A stretch of 64,000 bases of DNA, from assembly GCA_916610825.1 (NCBI GenBank), contig OU744448.1:11536125-11600124 (forward strand), written 5' to 3'. The DNA comes from Haliclystus octoradiatus. Its lineage: Eukaryota > Cnidaria > Staurozoa > Stauromedusae > Haliclystidae. Positions 1 to 11,850 of this stretch are shown here, in pieces. The notes beneath the pieces were generated by a model that saw only the letters and a program-made list of their open reading frames with translations, ran no database searches and was not told the origin of the DNA. Positions within the stretch are counted from its first letter, which is position 1; the number at the start of each line of letters is the position of its first letter. A program made the translations under genes and the position numbers.

Positions 1-1732
1 GCAAACACGGAGACGTCCCTGCAACGTCAGGAGACGTCTACGAAGGTCGATGGACAGTCTCCGAGACGTCTCTTTGGACGTCTATCGACAGTGTACCAGT
101 AGACAATTTTTTACGTCCCGGTGACGTTACCAGATCGTCTAGGAGACCTTCATGGAGACCCTCCGGTGACTAAACTCTGACGTTGATTTGCGAGATATTT
201 GCCTCGCCTTTGGCAATATATGCCACGCATGAAGGTCACAGTTCACACTATTCTGTTTAAAAGTATTTAACATGAAAGGAAACTACAAAGTGTTGTGTTT
301 TCAAACGCATTCAATTTATTAAACATAAAATAAAACGTTCATAGTTGAGTTAAAATGATAGTTATGAGATCTTTCTTACAAGTGTTTATCTTCTACCGTT
401 CAAGTTAGTTAAAGGAATTCCTTTAATGAATGTTGATAAATTTCACGCAAATTGTCAATACAAATAATATATTCGATACGCCATTAGTAGCTAAATCCAC
501 AGGTACTTTCGTTGTGATAACCAAATCCGTAAACAATGTCTGCTAATAATATAAATCCCAGATTTTATAACCATCTTTTGTAATAATAATCCAACATCGA
601 AGTTCTAAGTAGTTGTAGATCTTATAGGAATACATCAGCCATTTTGTTGCAATAAAACCCAATAATATATTTCCAAATATGTTCCTCTCGGCTTGGCTGG
701 CCATATCACTAGCGATTCAGATTAAATCTTTAACAGAAATAATAAAGAATATTATTATTAATATTAAAGCATAAATATAGACAACTCAAACATCATGTAA
801 GAAATTAAGGATTAATACAGCGTCTTTGATATATTTACCTCTGGGAAAATGTCGATGTAAGGTGAAGGAAATTTGTTTATTAATTCAGCGCTGTAGATAA
901 ATAAATATATAGAAATTATAGGTCAGTAACTGGTATAGTATGATCATTATAATACATGAAATATAGACAACTAAAAAATGATGTTTTGAAGAATAAGTAG
1001 GCAGCGTTTTGATAGATTTACCTTCGGTATAAGTTTGATGGAATGAGCGGCGAAGGTAACATTGTTATTCGGTTTTTCAATTCAGCTGCAGGTAAATAAG
1101 CTTGAATTGAAGATCATTAAAAGTATTATTATAAACATTAGTTAGTTTATACTGAACTATAGCAATGAGGTTGTAATATTTTACCTGGCAGTCTCATTTA
1201 TTTGACAGCGACACATCGAAGAAGTAGACATTTCGCTTTCAAAAACTGTGTCGAAAACATTAATTGAAATCTAATCTACAATAAAGCAAACATAAGACTA
1301 CCTCAGTATAAACAATCAGCAAGTATATATTTTCAATAGCTAAACTGTATTGAATTTTCAAGAGCATCTTACCTTTAAAAATCACGAGAGATATTGAACG
1401 ATTATTTAAATTCCAACTTCATCAACACGGAAGCTCCAGAGCGGCCGTTATAAAAATGGGTTGTGAAACTTTCTGGCGCCTCTTTTCTGCAATTCAAACT
1501 GGGTGTGATATTGTCTACATACGTCTCCAATCGATCAAGAATACGTAGGTTGCCAAGCCGTAATTTTGCGACCTAGTCGGCACTTATGACGTAAACACAT
1601 GAAAATAGTTTTATAAAAGTGTTTGGGACCCTGACACGACGTTGAGGGACGTTGTATAGCTGTATAATTGTGACTGACCGCTGTGAAACCTTCCAGACTC
1701 ACTGGGGACGTCCCCTGACCGTCAGTGTTTGC
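1..1732. mobile_element. Probable non-autonomous DNA transposon with GACGTC subterminal motifs (left tip may lie outside the window)
   Basis: The first eight bases, GCAAACAC, recur inverted at 1725-1732 (GTGTTTGC). Next to both ends are GACGTC palindromes: four within the first 82 bases (12, 33, 65 and 77) and one at 1707, with related ACGT-rich sequence around it. Matched ends plus shared subterminal motifs suggest one element of about 1.7 kb. The interior (about 180-1640) is AT-rich with no recognisable coding sequence. A target-site duplication cannot be checked because the left flank is cut off. The superfamily is not identified. Confidence 0.5.
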
Positions 1733-1781
1733 TGGGAACACAATTACAAAGAACAATTCAAAAAGAAGAAACAAAGTGAGG

Positions 1782-2174
1782 ATGAAATTATATAGAAACA
1801 TGAAAAAAGACAATCTCAAAAAAGAAATAAGTGAAAACGAGGATAAAACTGAGAAGGATGATAACAATGATGACATCAAGAATAATGAAAAGGATGATAA
1901 CAAATATGATGGCATCAAGAAAATTGAAAAGGATGATAACAGTGATGACGGTAAGAGGATTCAAAAATATGATGAAAACAATGATGATGAAAATGATGAA
2001 ATTGATAGTGATGATGAAATAGATACCTGCAACGATAATAACAATGATTATGGCAACAACGAGGATGATAGTGATTGTTTTATGAATTTCTTAGAAGTAA
2101 TCATTCAATATTGTTTCCATTTAATAAATAACAGTATTTCCGTATTATGGCATTATTATAAGAATTACATATAA
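1782..2174 (+). CDS. Low-complexity acidic Asp/Asn/Lys-rich ORF, probably not a real gene
   Basis: An open frame of 130 codons starts at the first ATG after the transposon end just upstream. The product is almost entirely K, D, N, E and I, with an imperfect 12-13-residue repeat (EKDDNNDDIKNN, EKDDNKYDGIKKI, EKDDNSDDGKRI) encoded by a GATGATAA-type minisatellite, and a short hydrophobic C-terminal stretch. No domain, signal peptide or splice signal is recognised. AT-rich simple sequence without TAA/TAG in one frame makes such ORFs by chance, so it is listed mainly as repeat-derived. Confidence 0.15.
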   Translation: MKLYRNMKKDNLKKEISENEDKTEKDDNNDDIKNNEKDDNKYDGIKKIEKDDNSDDGKRIQKYDENNDDENDEIDSDDEIDTCNDNNNDYGNNEDDSDCFMNFLEVIIQYCFHLINNSISVLWHYYKNYI

Positions 2175-2437
2175 TGATTATGTATAAATATTAGTATAGT
2201 AGATTGCAGATTATAAATAGATGATTGTGCTAAATTTAATTCAGATGCGTAAGCTTAATTCAGATGTAAACAAACTACGTTAACAATAATTTTCGCTTAA
2301 CGAGCCTTTTTATTGTAAACTTTTAGCATAAGATAACAATTTGTTAACTGTTTTGCTGAACATATCAGAAGTATAAATTTGCTGAATCATAATCAAATGT
2401 AGATAAATAGATGTAGCTAACAATTATTAATCAGTAT

Positions 2438-3175
2438 GGGATCAAACGTTCAAAACGATCTAGATAAATTAACGCATAGAACTTTGTATGAAAACTTGTA
2501 TTATTAAGAAAATAATCAAGACTTCGGAAACATTGGCATTTGTTTTCAGAATGACAACAATTGAACAGACATTGAACAATGAGTATATGATGAAATAGCC
2601 ACCTATTTCATGGTCGGGGGTGTTGAGAATATTATGTAACTTAGATTTAGATTTATTATTATATTGATTTACGTTTTGTCTTGCCTTATTTGTATATGTA
2701 GAATTGTATGGCGCAGCATGTAATGTCTGTAGATGTGCTAATATGTCGCGTTAATTAGAAGCCCTACTGTGAACTATCCTGTGAACTTAGCATGTAGAAT
2801 TATATCGGGATCAAACGTTTAAAACGATCTAGATAAATAACCGCATAGAACTTTGTATGAAAACTTGTATTATTAAGAAAATAATCAAGACTTTGGAAAC
2901 ATTGGCATTTGTTTTCAGAATGACAACAATTGAACAGACATTGAACAATGAGTATATGATGAAATAGCCACCTATTTCATGGTCGGGGGTGTTGAGAATA
3001 TTATGTAACTTAGATTTAGATTTATTATTATATTGATTTACGTTTTGTCTTGCCTTATTTGTATATGTAGAATTGTATGGCGCAGCATGTAATGTCTGTA
3101 GATGTGCTAATATGTCGCGTTAATTAGAAGCCCTACTGTGAACTATCCTGTGAACTTAGCATGTAGAATTATATC
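2438..3175. repeat. Tandem duplication, two 369-bp units (3' end of an LTR retroelement)
   Basis: Units 2438-2806 and 2807-3175 are almost identical, starting at the shared GGGATCAAACGTT. Each holds a purine-rich GGTCGGGGG tract followed at once by TGTTGAGAATATT, which looks like a polypurine tract abutting an LTR start. The duplicated block is therefore probably retroelement 3' interior plus the first part of its LTR. A diverged third copy lies at 6265-6516. Confidence 0.85.
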
Positions 3176-3336
3176 GTCAGTTGAAGAAGAGAGAGCAAGG
3201 AGTTAACATCAAGATTCAAATTTAGTGACTTTGAGTGAAGTTATATATTAGATAGATACAGATAGATTATATATTTCAAACATTTCAATTTGGCAAATTA
3301 CAAATTATTGTGTTACATGTGCAAATTAATCTGGTT
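2990..3336 (+). mobile_element. Candidate LTR (TGTTGAG...TTAACA)
   Basis: The stretch begins TGTTGAGAATATT directly after a G-rich putative polypurine tract and can be closed at a TTAACA, giving TG...CA ends and about 347 bp. Only the first 186 bp are in the tandem duplication, and only about 175 bp are in the 6.3-kb copy, so the right boundary is inferred. TTTGGCGGCACCCC some 35 bases downstream could be a primer-binding site. That would shift the LTR end to about 3372. Confidence 0.4.
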
Positions 3337-4087
3337 AACACTATTTGTAGATTGAACAAAATTACTTTCTTTGGCGGCACCCCTTAAGCGCAAGTGCTTG
3401 TTTGTTTAGGGGCCGTGATTTGGAATACAAATATTCTAAGTTAAATCACACCTATACATCATCGAGAAGTATGGTTTAATACATGTGTAAGATTGTACTT
3501 AACATCGAGGTAAAAAATATAATGTAAACATCTAAGAGATAAAATAATAGAGAAATGAAGGCATTTACATGATAGTTAATTTCAGGATACAAAATAAAGA
3601 AGTAGAAAATAAAAGAAAGAAAAAAAAAATTCAGAAAGAAAATCAAGGAAGAGAACAAATGTAACAGTTTTCAATGTGGCAGTCAACGTCATAAGTCTGG
3701 AGTATTATTTGTTTTACATGTTGAATAAAACTCTTTCTGGAAAGTTTAATGTCAAAATTGAACTCAAACTGGTTCCAAATAAAAGGGTATTTGTATTTGT
3801 ATATTATGTATTTTAAATTTGTTACATTGCCGTTGAAGTTATATACTCCGCCGATTGGAAATCCACCGATATAAGTTCTGTTTTGTTATTGTCATTAGCC
3901 TTTTGTTAAAACAAAATATCTGTATTTGTACCACATTTTCATTTGTATCTATCTTTAATTTAGTGAATTCTGAAATACAGTAATCTCAGTCATACCAGAC
4001 GGTCAACGCTCTCATATTTGTCACTATTCCAAACAACCTGATTGTTATGCAGATTTTGATATGGACTTCTGAGTGTAAATATATTTA
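3337..4087. other. No gene seen
   Basis: AT-rich sequence with only short chance ORFs. It includes the possible retroelement PBS near 3373 and an A-rich run near 3620. Nothing else is supported. Confidence 0.5.
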
Positions 4088-4299
4088 CATAATAATAATA
4101 ATAGAGTGAAGAAAGACACACCATTTTTACTGTTACTTAAAGTTTCACGTTATTCAACGATCATCAGAATACATAATATGTCTAAATAATTATGTATTCT
4201 GTCTGATGATCGTTGAATACTAAACGTGAAACTCAAACTTTAAGTAACAGTAAAAATAGCGTGTCTTTCTTGACTCTATTTTTATTATTATTATTATTT
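4088..4299. repeat. Hairpin element flanked by (TAA)n/(ATT)n
   Basis: The left arm (4088-4176: TAATAATA, then GAGTGAAGAAAGACAC) is the inverse of the right arm (4190-4299, ending GTGTCTTTCTTGACTC then TTATTATTATT), with a spacer of about 15 bp. The pairing runs over roughly 85 bp with a few mismatches and a short indel. The size and microsatellite-like tips fit a small fold-back MITE. No coding content. Confidence 0.75.
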
Positions 4300-4949
4300 A
4301 CTGTTCTGCTCTTTACAAGCATTGAGCACTATTCACCTGCCAATATTTTAAAATTTAAATGTTCATTTAAATTTTATACGTATTATATATATTTATATAA
4401 AAATGTGTCGTTTTGTATATTATTATGTTTATTGAGTTTATTTAAATGATTTAGAAATCATGGAGGGATTTAATGTAAATAATAGAACTATAGAAAAGAG
4501 AAACAATGGATTTCTTAAGAGGAAGTAGTTCTTCCTCATTGGTTGATTGGCGAGTTGAAGAGAGACATGCTAGCTGTGTACTCGAAAAATAACTCGATTC
4601 GCTGTTTATGAGCAGAATAACTCTTGTGTTGTTTTTGACTTCATTAATCTACTATCTTATTACAGGATTTAACCAAAAATAGTTTATAGGGTTTCAGAGT
4701 CAGGTTGTAGTTAAGCGGAAATTTCACTTATCCGAATTGTACACTGCATCACTATCTCAAAACACAAAGCTGATTTATAGAAAAGGCTAGAACTACATCA
4801 TCTGCTATAAGGTAGATAAACTGACTACTATAGAAATGCATATGGTACTATATACAGGGTTGATTCAATCGAAGATACTATCTTAGATATTAAGAGTGAC
4901 CACTGTAGATATGGCGCCGCTGTATAGAGTAGAGGTGACTGACTATTAA
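4300..4949. other. No gene seen
   Basis: AT-rich, with no ORF or repeat that can be supported. The last seven bases (CTATTAA, 4943-4949) are the left target-site duplication of the next element. Confidence 0.5.
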
Positions 4950-5715
4950 CAAGATATTTATAATAGAACAAAGATAGTCTAACTCAGATTTGTGCTTTTG
5001 AAAGTTTTAAACAGGCCATAATATTATCTTACCTTTGTGAAAATCAACCAAATAAATTGTATTTAACATCCTCAAGCATTGAATAACTCAAATTTAAAAA
5101 CGATGTCTTTGTCCGACATCAATAACATCCTCAAAAGTCTATCTAAACATTTTGATCTGTTTTGCCACGGCAAAATCACTGAGAATTGGCCACAAAAGCT
5201 ATTTTAAGATCATCTCGTTTCGATGCAAAAAAATTACCGGGGCTCAGATTATCAAACAAGCAAACTTACTTTCTTGTGAAAAGTAAACATTTATTAAACA
5301 TTGCTGATATTCAATACGTTTGAAATGTCGTGCATGGCAAAAAATCAAACAGAACCGGGTTTCATGATTCCATCTGAACCGCGCGAAAAAATGTTTTACT
5401 TTTCACAAGAAAGCATTGAAACGAGATGATCTTAAAATAGCTTTTGTGGCCAATTCTCAGTGATTTTGCCGTGGCAAAACAGATCAAAATGTTTGGAATT
5501 GATCGATCTTGGGTCAACAAAGATAGACTTTTGAGGATGCTATTGATGTCGGACAAAGACGTCGTTTTCAAATTTGAATTATTCAATGCTTGAGGATGTT
5601 AAATACAATTTTATTTGGTTGATTTTCACAAAGGTAAGATAATATTATGGCCTGTTTAAAACTCTCAAAAACACAAATCTGAGTTAGACTATCTTGATTC
5701 TATTATAATATCTTG
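4950..5715. mobile_element. Fold-back (palindromic) DNA element, copy 1, with 7-bp TSD
   Basis: The element starts CAAGATATT and ends AATATCTTG, and most of it is one long inverted repeat around a short centre near 5330. Direct repeats CTATTAA at 4943-4949 and 5716-5722 flank it exactly, as a target-site duplication would. A second copy at 61219-62049 has identical tips and its own 7-bp flanking repeat. Compared with that copy, this one lacks about 30 bp in the left arm and about 48 bp in the right arm. No transposase is encoded. Confidence 0.9.
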
Positions 5716-5722
5716 CTATTAA

Positions 5723-6264
5723 TGATAGCATGTTTGTTTGACTATACTATGAGTAAATTTATATGTTTATGCAATGCCTATAATAGTAGTAGTAGTATAT
5801 AAACAGACATCACAGTATAGGAATGTGCCGTCCATCTTCCACCTAACATATTTGCTACACAAAGAACGCCACATATCACGGTGAAACATAGCTGACAAGA
5901 ACTTGTAAATAAGACAACTCAAGATACAAAACATTATGAAAAGAAGTCCACGGCTGTAATAGTGGGGTGCGGAGGGTGCATTCCCCATTAAAATTTTGCG
6001 TCAAAACTTCAGTAACATTTTGAGCCAAAAAATTGAAAAAATCGTGCAATTATTAAGGAAATACAGTACTGAATCTCCCAAAATGCACAATGCCACGTCT
6101 TTTTGGGAGGCAACTGCAAATTTGTATTGTTCAGTATGATTAATAATAAGCAAACAATCTGTTTAATATATTTTTTCATTCGTTGTTTCTGTTTCTCTTA
6201 ATAAAAATAGAATCAAGATATGACAAATACCCCCGTGAAAGGCGGTATCGAAACAAAACGAACA
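5723..6264. other. No gene seen
   Basis: Contains a short (TAG)n run near 5785 and only chance ORFs. Nothing recognisable. Confidence 0.5.
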
Positions 6265-6516
6265 CTTCAGAATGACAACAGTTGAACAGACATTGAACAA
6301 TGAGTATATGATGAAATAGCCACCTATTTCATGGTCGAGGTGTTGAGAATATTATGTAACTTAGATTTAGATTTATTATTATATTGATTTACATTTTGTC
6401 TTGCCTTATTTGTATATGTAGAATTGTATGGCGCAGCATGTAATGTCTGTAGATGTGCTAATATGTCGCGTAAATTAGAAGCCCTACTGTGAACTGTCCT
6501 GTAAACTTGGCATGTA
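6265..6516 (+). repeat. Third copy of the LTR-element 3' end
   Basis: Matches the 369-bp units at 2438-3175 from about CACTTCAGAATGACAAC through the putative LTR start (TGTTGAG at 6342) to ACTTGGCATGTA. It then stops abruptly at the pogo-like end at 6517. Several substitutions show it is older than the tandem pair. Confidence 0.85.
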
Positions 6517-6690
6517 CAGTAAAAGCCGTTTATAACGTCACCTTGTGTAACGGATTATTGTTTATAACGTACTAATTCTTTGTTCCCGGCAAATTTTAGT
6601 AAGTTTTCTCTTAATAATTATCGGTTATAGCGTCACCGTTTATAACGGATTATCTCTTATAACGTCACCCATTTTTATTCCCGTGAACTA
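6517..6690. mobile_element. Pogo/Tigger-like (Tc1/mariner superfamily) terminal fragment
   Basis: The sequence starts CAGTAAAAGCCGTTTATAAC directly after TA. It continues with repeated TTATAACG(T/G) motifs and their variants to about 6670. Tigger/pogo relatives typically begin CAGT and insert at TA. No matching right end was found within the following 2 kb, so this is a fragment or a single-ended relic. Confidence 0.5.
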
Positions 6691-8437
6691 ATAAAATCGT
6701 TTTTACCGTCTTATTTTACAAAAATCTTTTGTTTTCATTATCAAATACAAACAATATAGTAATTTTTCAACAATAAGAATGTATTTTGGATGCGATGGAA
6801 CGAATAAAATGTCACACTTTGCTCTGCGAGTTATTTGGACATGCAATATCAAATAAAACAGTGAAGTTTTTTTAGCATTTGAAAGGAAAACATTTGTGTC
6901 ACTGTTTTTATAACATTGAATCTATAGTCAAATAAAATTTAAAGCAACATCATGAAGAACAAAACAAATCAAAGCCGATCATTCGCCATAATAATAATAG
7001 AAACCATAAATATACGTCCATTTAAAAGTAAATTAAATACTAATAATCCGGTTTAACAGAAACCATTTTGAAAACTATTCCACTTCTTTAGTGTTGTTCA
7101 ACTCAATAAATAACAAATCAGATGAACAACATAAATTGCTGTTTATAAGGAAGCTAAGTTGTTGTTTTTCGATCTCACTTCTTTCCAAAACGATTGAAAA
7201 AAGTAACCGCATGGTTTTTGTTGTGCTAGTGCGCATGCGTCATCAGAACAAATAATACATATATAGTGACCCCCGCATATGCCCTACTCTGGTCAGAAGC
7301 ATGTATAGTTACGGCCGTGTGTTATGTATATTTATTATTTCATATGCAGAAAATATATCATAATAGACAATATGAGATATGAATTAATACAAACCTCTTC
7401 TGGGCTGGATCGTTTGCTCGTTTTCATATTAATTAATCGGCATCATTTAACCATATAATTCTTTTTTTTACTAAAATAGAGAAAAGGACACGATATAATA
7501 TGGTCGTATCAGTAGGGGATCAGTAGGATCAAAAAAGGTTTCAAATTCTGTTTCGTACTTCGTACGTACTGACTTGACCTATGCAATTGCATCAAATAAA
7601 TGGAATTTATAATATAAAATTGAAATCCATCGAGTAACACAATAGATGTGTGATATAACACAATACCGAAATAAGATATTAACTACTAATGAAGTAAAGA
7701 AACCAATCAAAAAGCATAGGTAAAAGGTAAAATGTTCTACCAGCAGTATTCACGTATAATATTAACATATACAATTGAATCCTGCAATAACGGTACGCTA
7801 GGGAGACAAACCATTCTACCGGTTTTGGCAGAATCCGTTGTTAGCAGTAAATGTTTAGCAAAGTTTGACAGCATAAATTACTCATTCCCGGACTTTTTTG
7901 GCTTACTGTTTTTCACAGAATACCGTTAGATCCGGAACCCTTATTGCTAGATGTTACTGTAGATGCATTATAAATCTATACAGCATAATATCTCCTGTAG
8001 CAGTACCTGCAATAGCCCCGACAATGTTCTGAAAACGGCAAGTCAAAGAGAACCTTTAAATGAAAGAAGATTAGCCTAATTAAGTTGCCCTAGTTTTCTT
8101 GTTTGATTAAATCCAGGATTGAATCAATCATATCTCCAGAAATGTATGATATTATTACCAATATACCTTAAACTGTATCTGTTATGTGCTACGTGCATAC
8201 CAAATGCTTTGAACGATTTGCACAGAACAAGGTTATTTACGTAATCATCACACTTTCTTAAATTAATTTTATGGAATCTTCATTACGATTATATATTTTG
8301 AGATAAACATACATGGTCATGGAATCCACTGAGTCTTGTCTTGCACTGAAACCATGACTGAAGCCATGCCGAAACAAATTAAACGTATACAAACTGAGTA
8401 CTTACATTTCCAACTCTGATCTCTTTAGCAGGAAAAT
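6691..8437. other. No gene seen
   Basis: AT-rich and unannotated. Short ORFs (for example near 7732-7929) have no recognisable similarity and no splice context. A GCGCATGCG motif near 7230 is the only GC-rich island. Confidence 0.5.
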
Positions 8438-9122
8438 AGGCCTGGATTATACAACGCGCTTACATTAGCACGGCGCGCTCCAAATCGAAAGCTCGCACAG
8501 GAAGAGCGTGCTTTCACTTGAAGGCGAACTTTCATTTCGACATTCCAGGGATTCCTCTCACCATATTTGGTAAAAACCGGGGGTTGATGTCGAGAAAGAA
8601 ATGTCCAGCCTCTTTTTCTCTGCCGTTGCCTTGATACAGTTCCGTTTTGCAAGTAAACAGATGAATAAACATTGATTTTCTTTCGAATTATAATCGAAAT
8701 CCACAAAATAATAATAGGGAAACTACTCAGAGCATCTGTACTTCTCAATTGAAGAGGAGAAAACTTTCAAATAGTATTAATTACACAAGGTTATATATAT
8801 ATGCTCTTCAGATTAGATATAAGCCACTGTCTTGTAATTGTAGGATCATGGTAGGTTAGAAAACTATCATTGTACGATAATCACAACTATTTGATGGCGA
8901 ATTGTGATAAAGATCACCTTTTGAAGCAATAAATTTATTTCACGAAAAGCTTATACTTGTCAATCAAAAGTCTTATGAGATATTTTCTTACACGTCATCA
9001 TGTAATTCACAGGAAGTTTATACACAACTTTTGAGGACGGCTCGCTTTATAACTACACATTTTCAAAAGCGCGCGCCTTCAAATGAAAGCGCGCTCGAAA
9101 GCGCGCTGTATAATCCAGGCCT
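8438..9122. mobile_element. GCGCGC-rich MITE, family A copy 1
   Basis: Terminal inverted repeats AGGCCTGGATTATACA (8438 on) and their inverse (ending AGGCCT at 9122) enclose 685 bp. Both subterminal regions are dense in GCGCGC and AAAGCGCG motifs. A related copy lies at about 33960-34704. The interior is similar in both copies (shared stretches around 8520-8760 and 34070-34300) and has no convincing gene. No clear target-site duplication was found. Confidence 0.75.
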
Positions 9123-9944
9123 TAGTATCGTTGACTGTGTGCACGATAATGTATATATTGCATCGTTGCCATGCAGAGGCAGAGCTGCCGCAATAGGATT
9201 TAACTTTCCGCTCTTCAATCAAACGAATGCACAGACTATTTCAGACTAGAGATTATTTCAATTATTTTTCTTTGCGATATGCATCTTTCTTTAGTCTCCA
9301 ACAACAGGCTATCCTATATCCCTATAGATTATATGAGTGTCTCTATTGTCCTTCCTCGATCAAAGGGATGCGCCCAAATCATTGTTTCAACCAAGGACAA
9401 CAGGACAACAGGTTTTAACTTCACATTCTCTGGCATATTCTTTGGTCATTTTTACATATTGTTTACTCGTCATGGTAGTTTTTACATTCTCAAACCTAGG
9501 CTCTCAAATCGTCCGTCTTGGTTTGTCAGTAGCATTTCATACGAATTTGATTTTTGTATATGCGCTATCCTATACTGGACGGAAAATTATCGAGGGTACC
9601 TTTTAATGATCTTTAAACATATTGAGTAATTGAGGTTTATATTTCAGACTCTTTTAATTAATAAAATTGAGGTATATATTTCAGACTCTTTTTATTAATA
9701 AAAATATCAAATAAAATGGTAATTAAATTCTTACTTTTTAAATTTGAGATAAACGACAGCGATAAAAGAGATATGATTTACAGTATTTCGTTATCGTCAT
9801 AATAACATCGTCAGGCAAGAGAGTGATACTGGAAATTTACAAAACTAGTATCCAGTTAAACACCGAATGAGCGTACAGTGTAAAGCGCATTACAATGGCT
9901 TGCTTGAGAAGTATATTATCAAGTTTGCATTAAATGTGCACAGA
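9123..9944. other. No gene seen; small 40-bp direct repeat
   Basis: Overlapping short ORFs at 9031-9629 in three frames show no family resemblance. At about 9628-9708 a 40-bp unit (ATTGAGGTWTATATTTCAGA then CTCTTT) is repeated twice in tandem. Confidence 0.5.
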
Positions 9945-10142
9945 CAGATTTAAGGGAAATTGAAAAATCATAAGGCGTAATCGATTTTTGCTTTTTTTAT
10001 TACTTTGAATGGAATTTTCATGGCAATCGCGGACAGTTAAATCATGTGAATGTCGAAGATGCGATCTAATGGCCCATCCGCTATGTCCGCCGTCAATGCG
10101 TTGATGTAAGTGTTGGCAAGTGAAGCCAACATAACTTTGCCA
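9945..10142 (-). pseudogene. GIY-YIG endonuclease remnant, Penelope-like or related retroelement
   Basis: The minus-strand frame holds SYVGFTCQHLHQRIDGGH, then AIRSHLRHSHDL, and further on a KKSKNRL segment. The pattern YVG(Y/F)T...LHxRIxxH...AIxxHLxxxH followed by a Lys-rich KKC/S-K block is typical of GIY-YIG domains in Penelope-like elements and related invertebrate retroelements. The Tyr of the motif and the Arg five residues after the HL are present. No reverse transcriptase is recognisable nearby, so this is an isolated C-terminal fragment. The assignment is by recalled motif only. Confidence 0.5.
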
Positions 10143-10229
10143 AGCTTGCGTGATGCTAATGACTTTCTTCAAAAGTTCAAGGTAAACAATGTATGTCGTC
10201 ATATTTCCGCCGTTAAATACAATAGACAC

Positions 10230-11632
10230 TCATTCGATTGTCTTTCCTTGGCGTCTTAATGGAGATTACTAATAATAATAATAATATTATTGAAACTAGG
10301 GTTTATCAGATCTCGTTGAACGACGACGATAGGATCACGTAATTTACAGCTTCCTGTTCTGATCGTCGTACTCACGCAGTTTACATTTCAGATTATTTTG
10401 GTCAACGACGATGGTTATATTTCTTTGCAAAACATGAAAACAATCATTTTGATAAAGTCAATGTGGCGGTCAAGTGCAGTAGCATATGTATATTAAAGTA
10501 TATGTTGTTTGTTTCGTCGTTACGACTTTTCTTTATTTTCTAATGAGTACGGGCAGAGTCAAATACAGTTAAGACTCAAACAAACACAATCCATATCCAT
10601 TAATAGTACATATAATTCCCACAATTGAAATAATACCAAGTTACTGTAATGTTGATTATAATTGTCTAAGTCTAAGTGGTTTTGAACGTTATTCCCATAC
10701 TGAATAATAATAGGAAACAGCGTGTTATTTATACTAATTTACTACATTATTAAGCATAATCTATAATTACTTACATTTGATGGTCTCAGCAAAACATTAA
10801 TATACATTTACATCATTTTCTATAAGTATACAATTTAAATAGTTTACATCGGCATTTTTCTAATTATACAACTTCACGCAGTGCTCTATTTTTAACTAAA
10901 TAACTATGATGTCATGTTTTATTTATCTATTTATTGAACACATTTAACAATTGATCTAAACAATAATTTCTATGGAAATACATGGAAATACATCTAATTA
11001 CTTAATCAAAACATTGTTAATAACAATACTTCAACAAGGACAAAATATAAAATTCGATTTCAAAATAATCAAACCTTCGCTTTACTTTGAACCTTATGGT
11101 GTTGTTTTCAAAAGTGTTTATGTAGCCAAAGGTATTTGACCCCGCAGAAGACCATAAACTTCATTTCAAATAAAAACATTTCAAGTGTATTTATCAATAA
11201 CTTGCTCAACTTCTGATAAAAAAGAATTTAATGCATTCTGATTGATATAGTAGTACTAAGATTGTATTGAATGCACTTTCTGCGCTACATTAATATGTAA
11301 TCGCCCTTTTTCTATGTCAACCTTTGTAGAATAAACTTCTAAAAAATACCTTATCATACGAAACTCTACAATATCCATATAGGCGATGTAAGAGAATGTT
11401 TCATTTTTATGGCAACTTTGGGGTATCAATTTACGATGGAATCCTTCTGTGAAATATCCGGTTTCCAGCTGTGAAACCAGAAATATCCTGCTATCAGACG
11501 CCCGAGCACTTCTGCTGTGTGGCGCCAAAATTCATCTTTATGGCAAAAAAACAATATCCTTTTTGTCTTTTTGAGTCACGTGGTCTTGCGTTTGGCTTGA
11601 GGTTTGTGCCTCAGGGCACGTAGTTGTCGGAG
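10230..11632. other. No gene seen
   Basis: Contains (TAA)n near 10268 and AT-rich sequence. A 90-codon minus-strand ORF at 11256-11528 has no recognisable features. Confidence 0.5.
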
Positions 11633-11850
11633 CTTAATTTGACGTCTATCGAGCTGGCCGCACCACTTTTTTCGATGTAGATCATTTTGGTCTTAAAAGT
11701 TTGATCACAGCCTGATCAAACTTGATCAGTATGTTATATTTTTTGATCAGCTTTGATCAGCGAGTTATAAGCGAATTCAAGATGTACGGCTGGCTCAACA
11801 TCGAAAATCCGAACGACATAAAATAATAAACCGAACTTGGAATCAAAAGT

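Noticed and set aside
9031-9629. Cluster of overlapping short ORFs in several frames
   Set aside because: No recognisable domain, no consistent frame, starts inside a MITE. Treated as chance.
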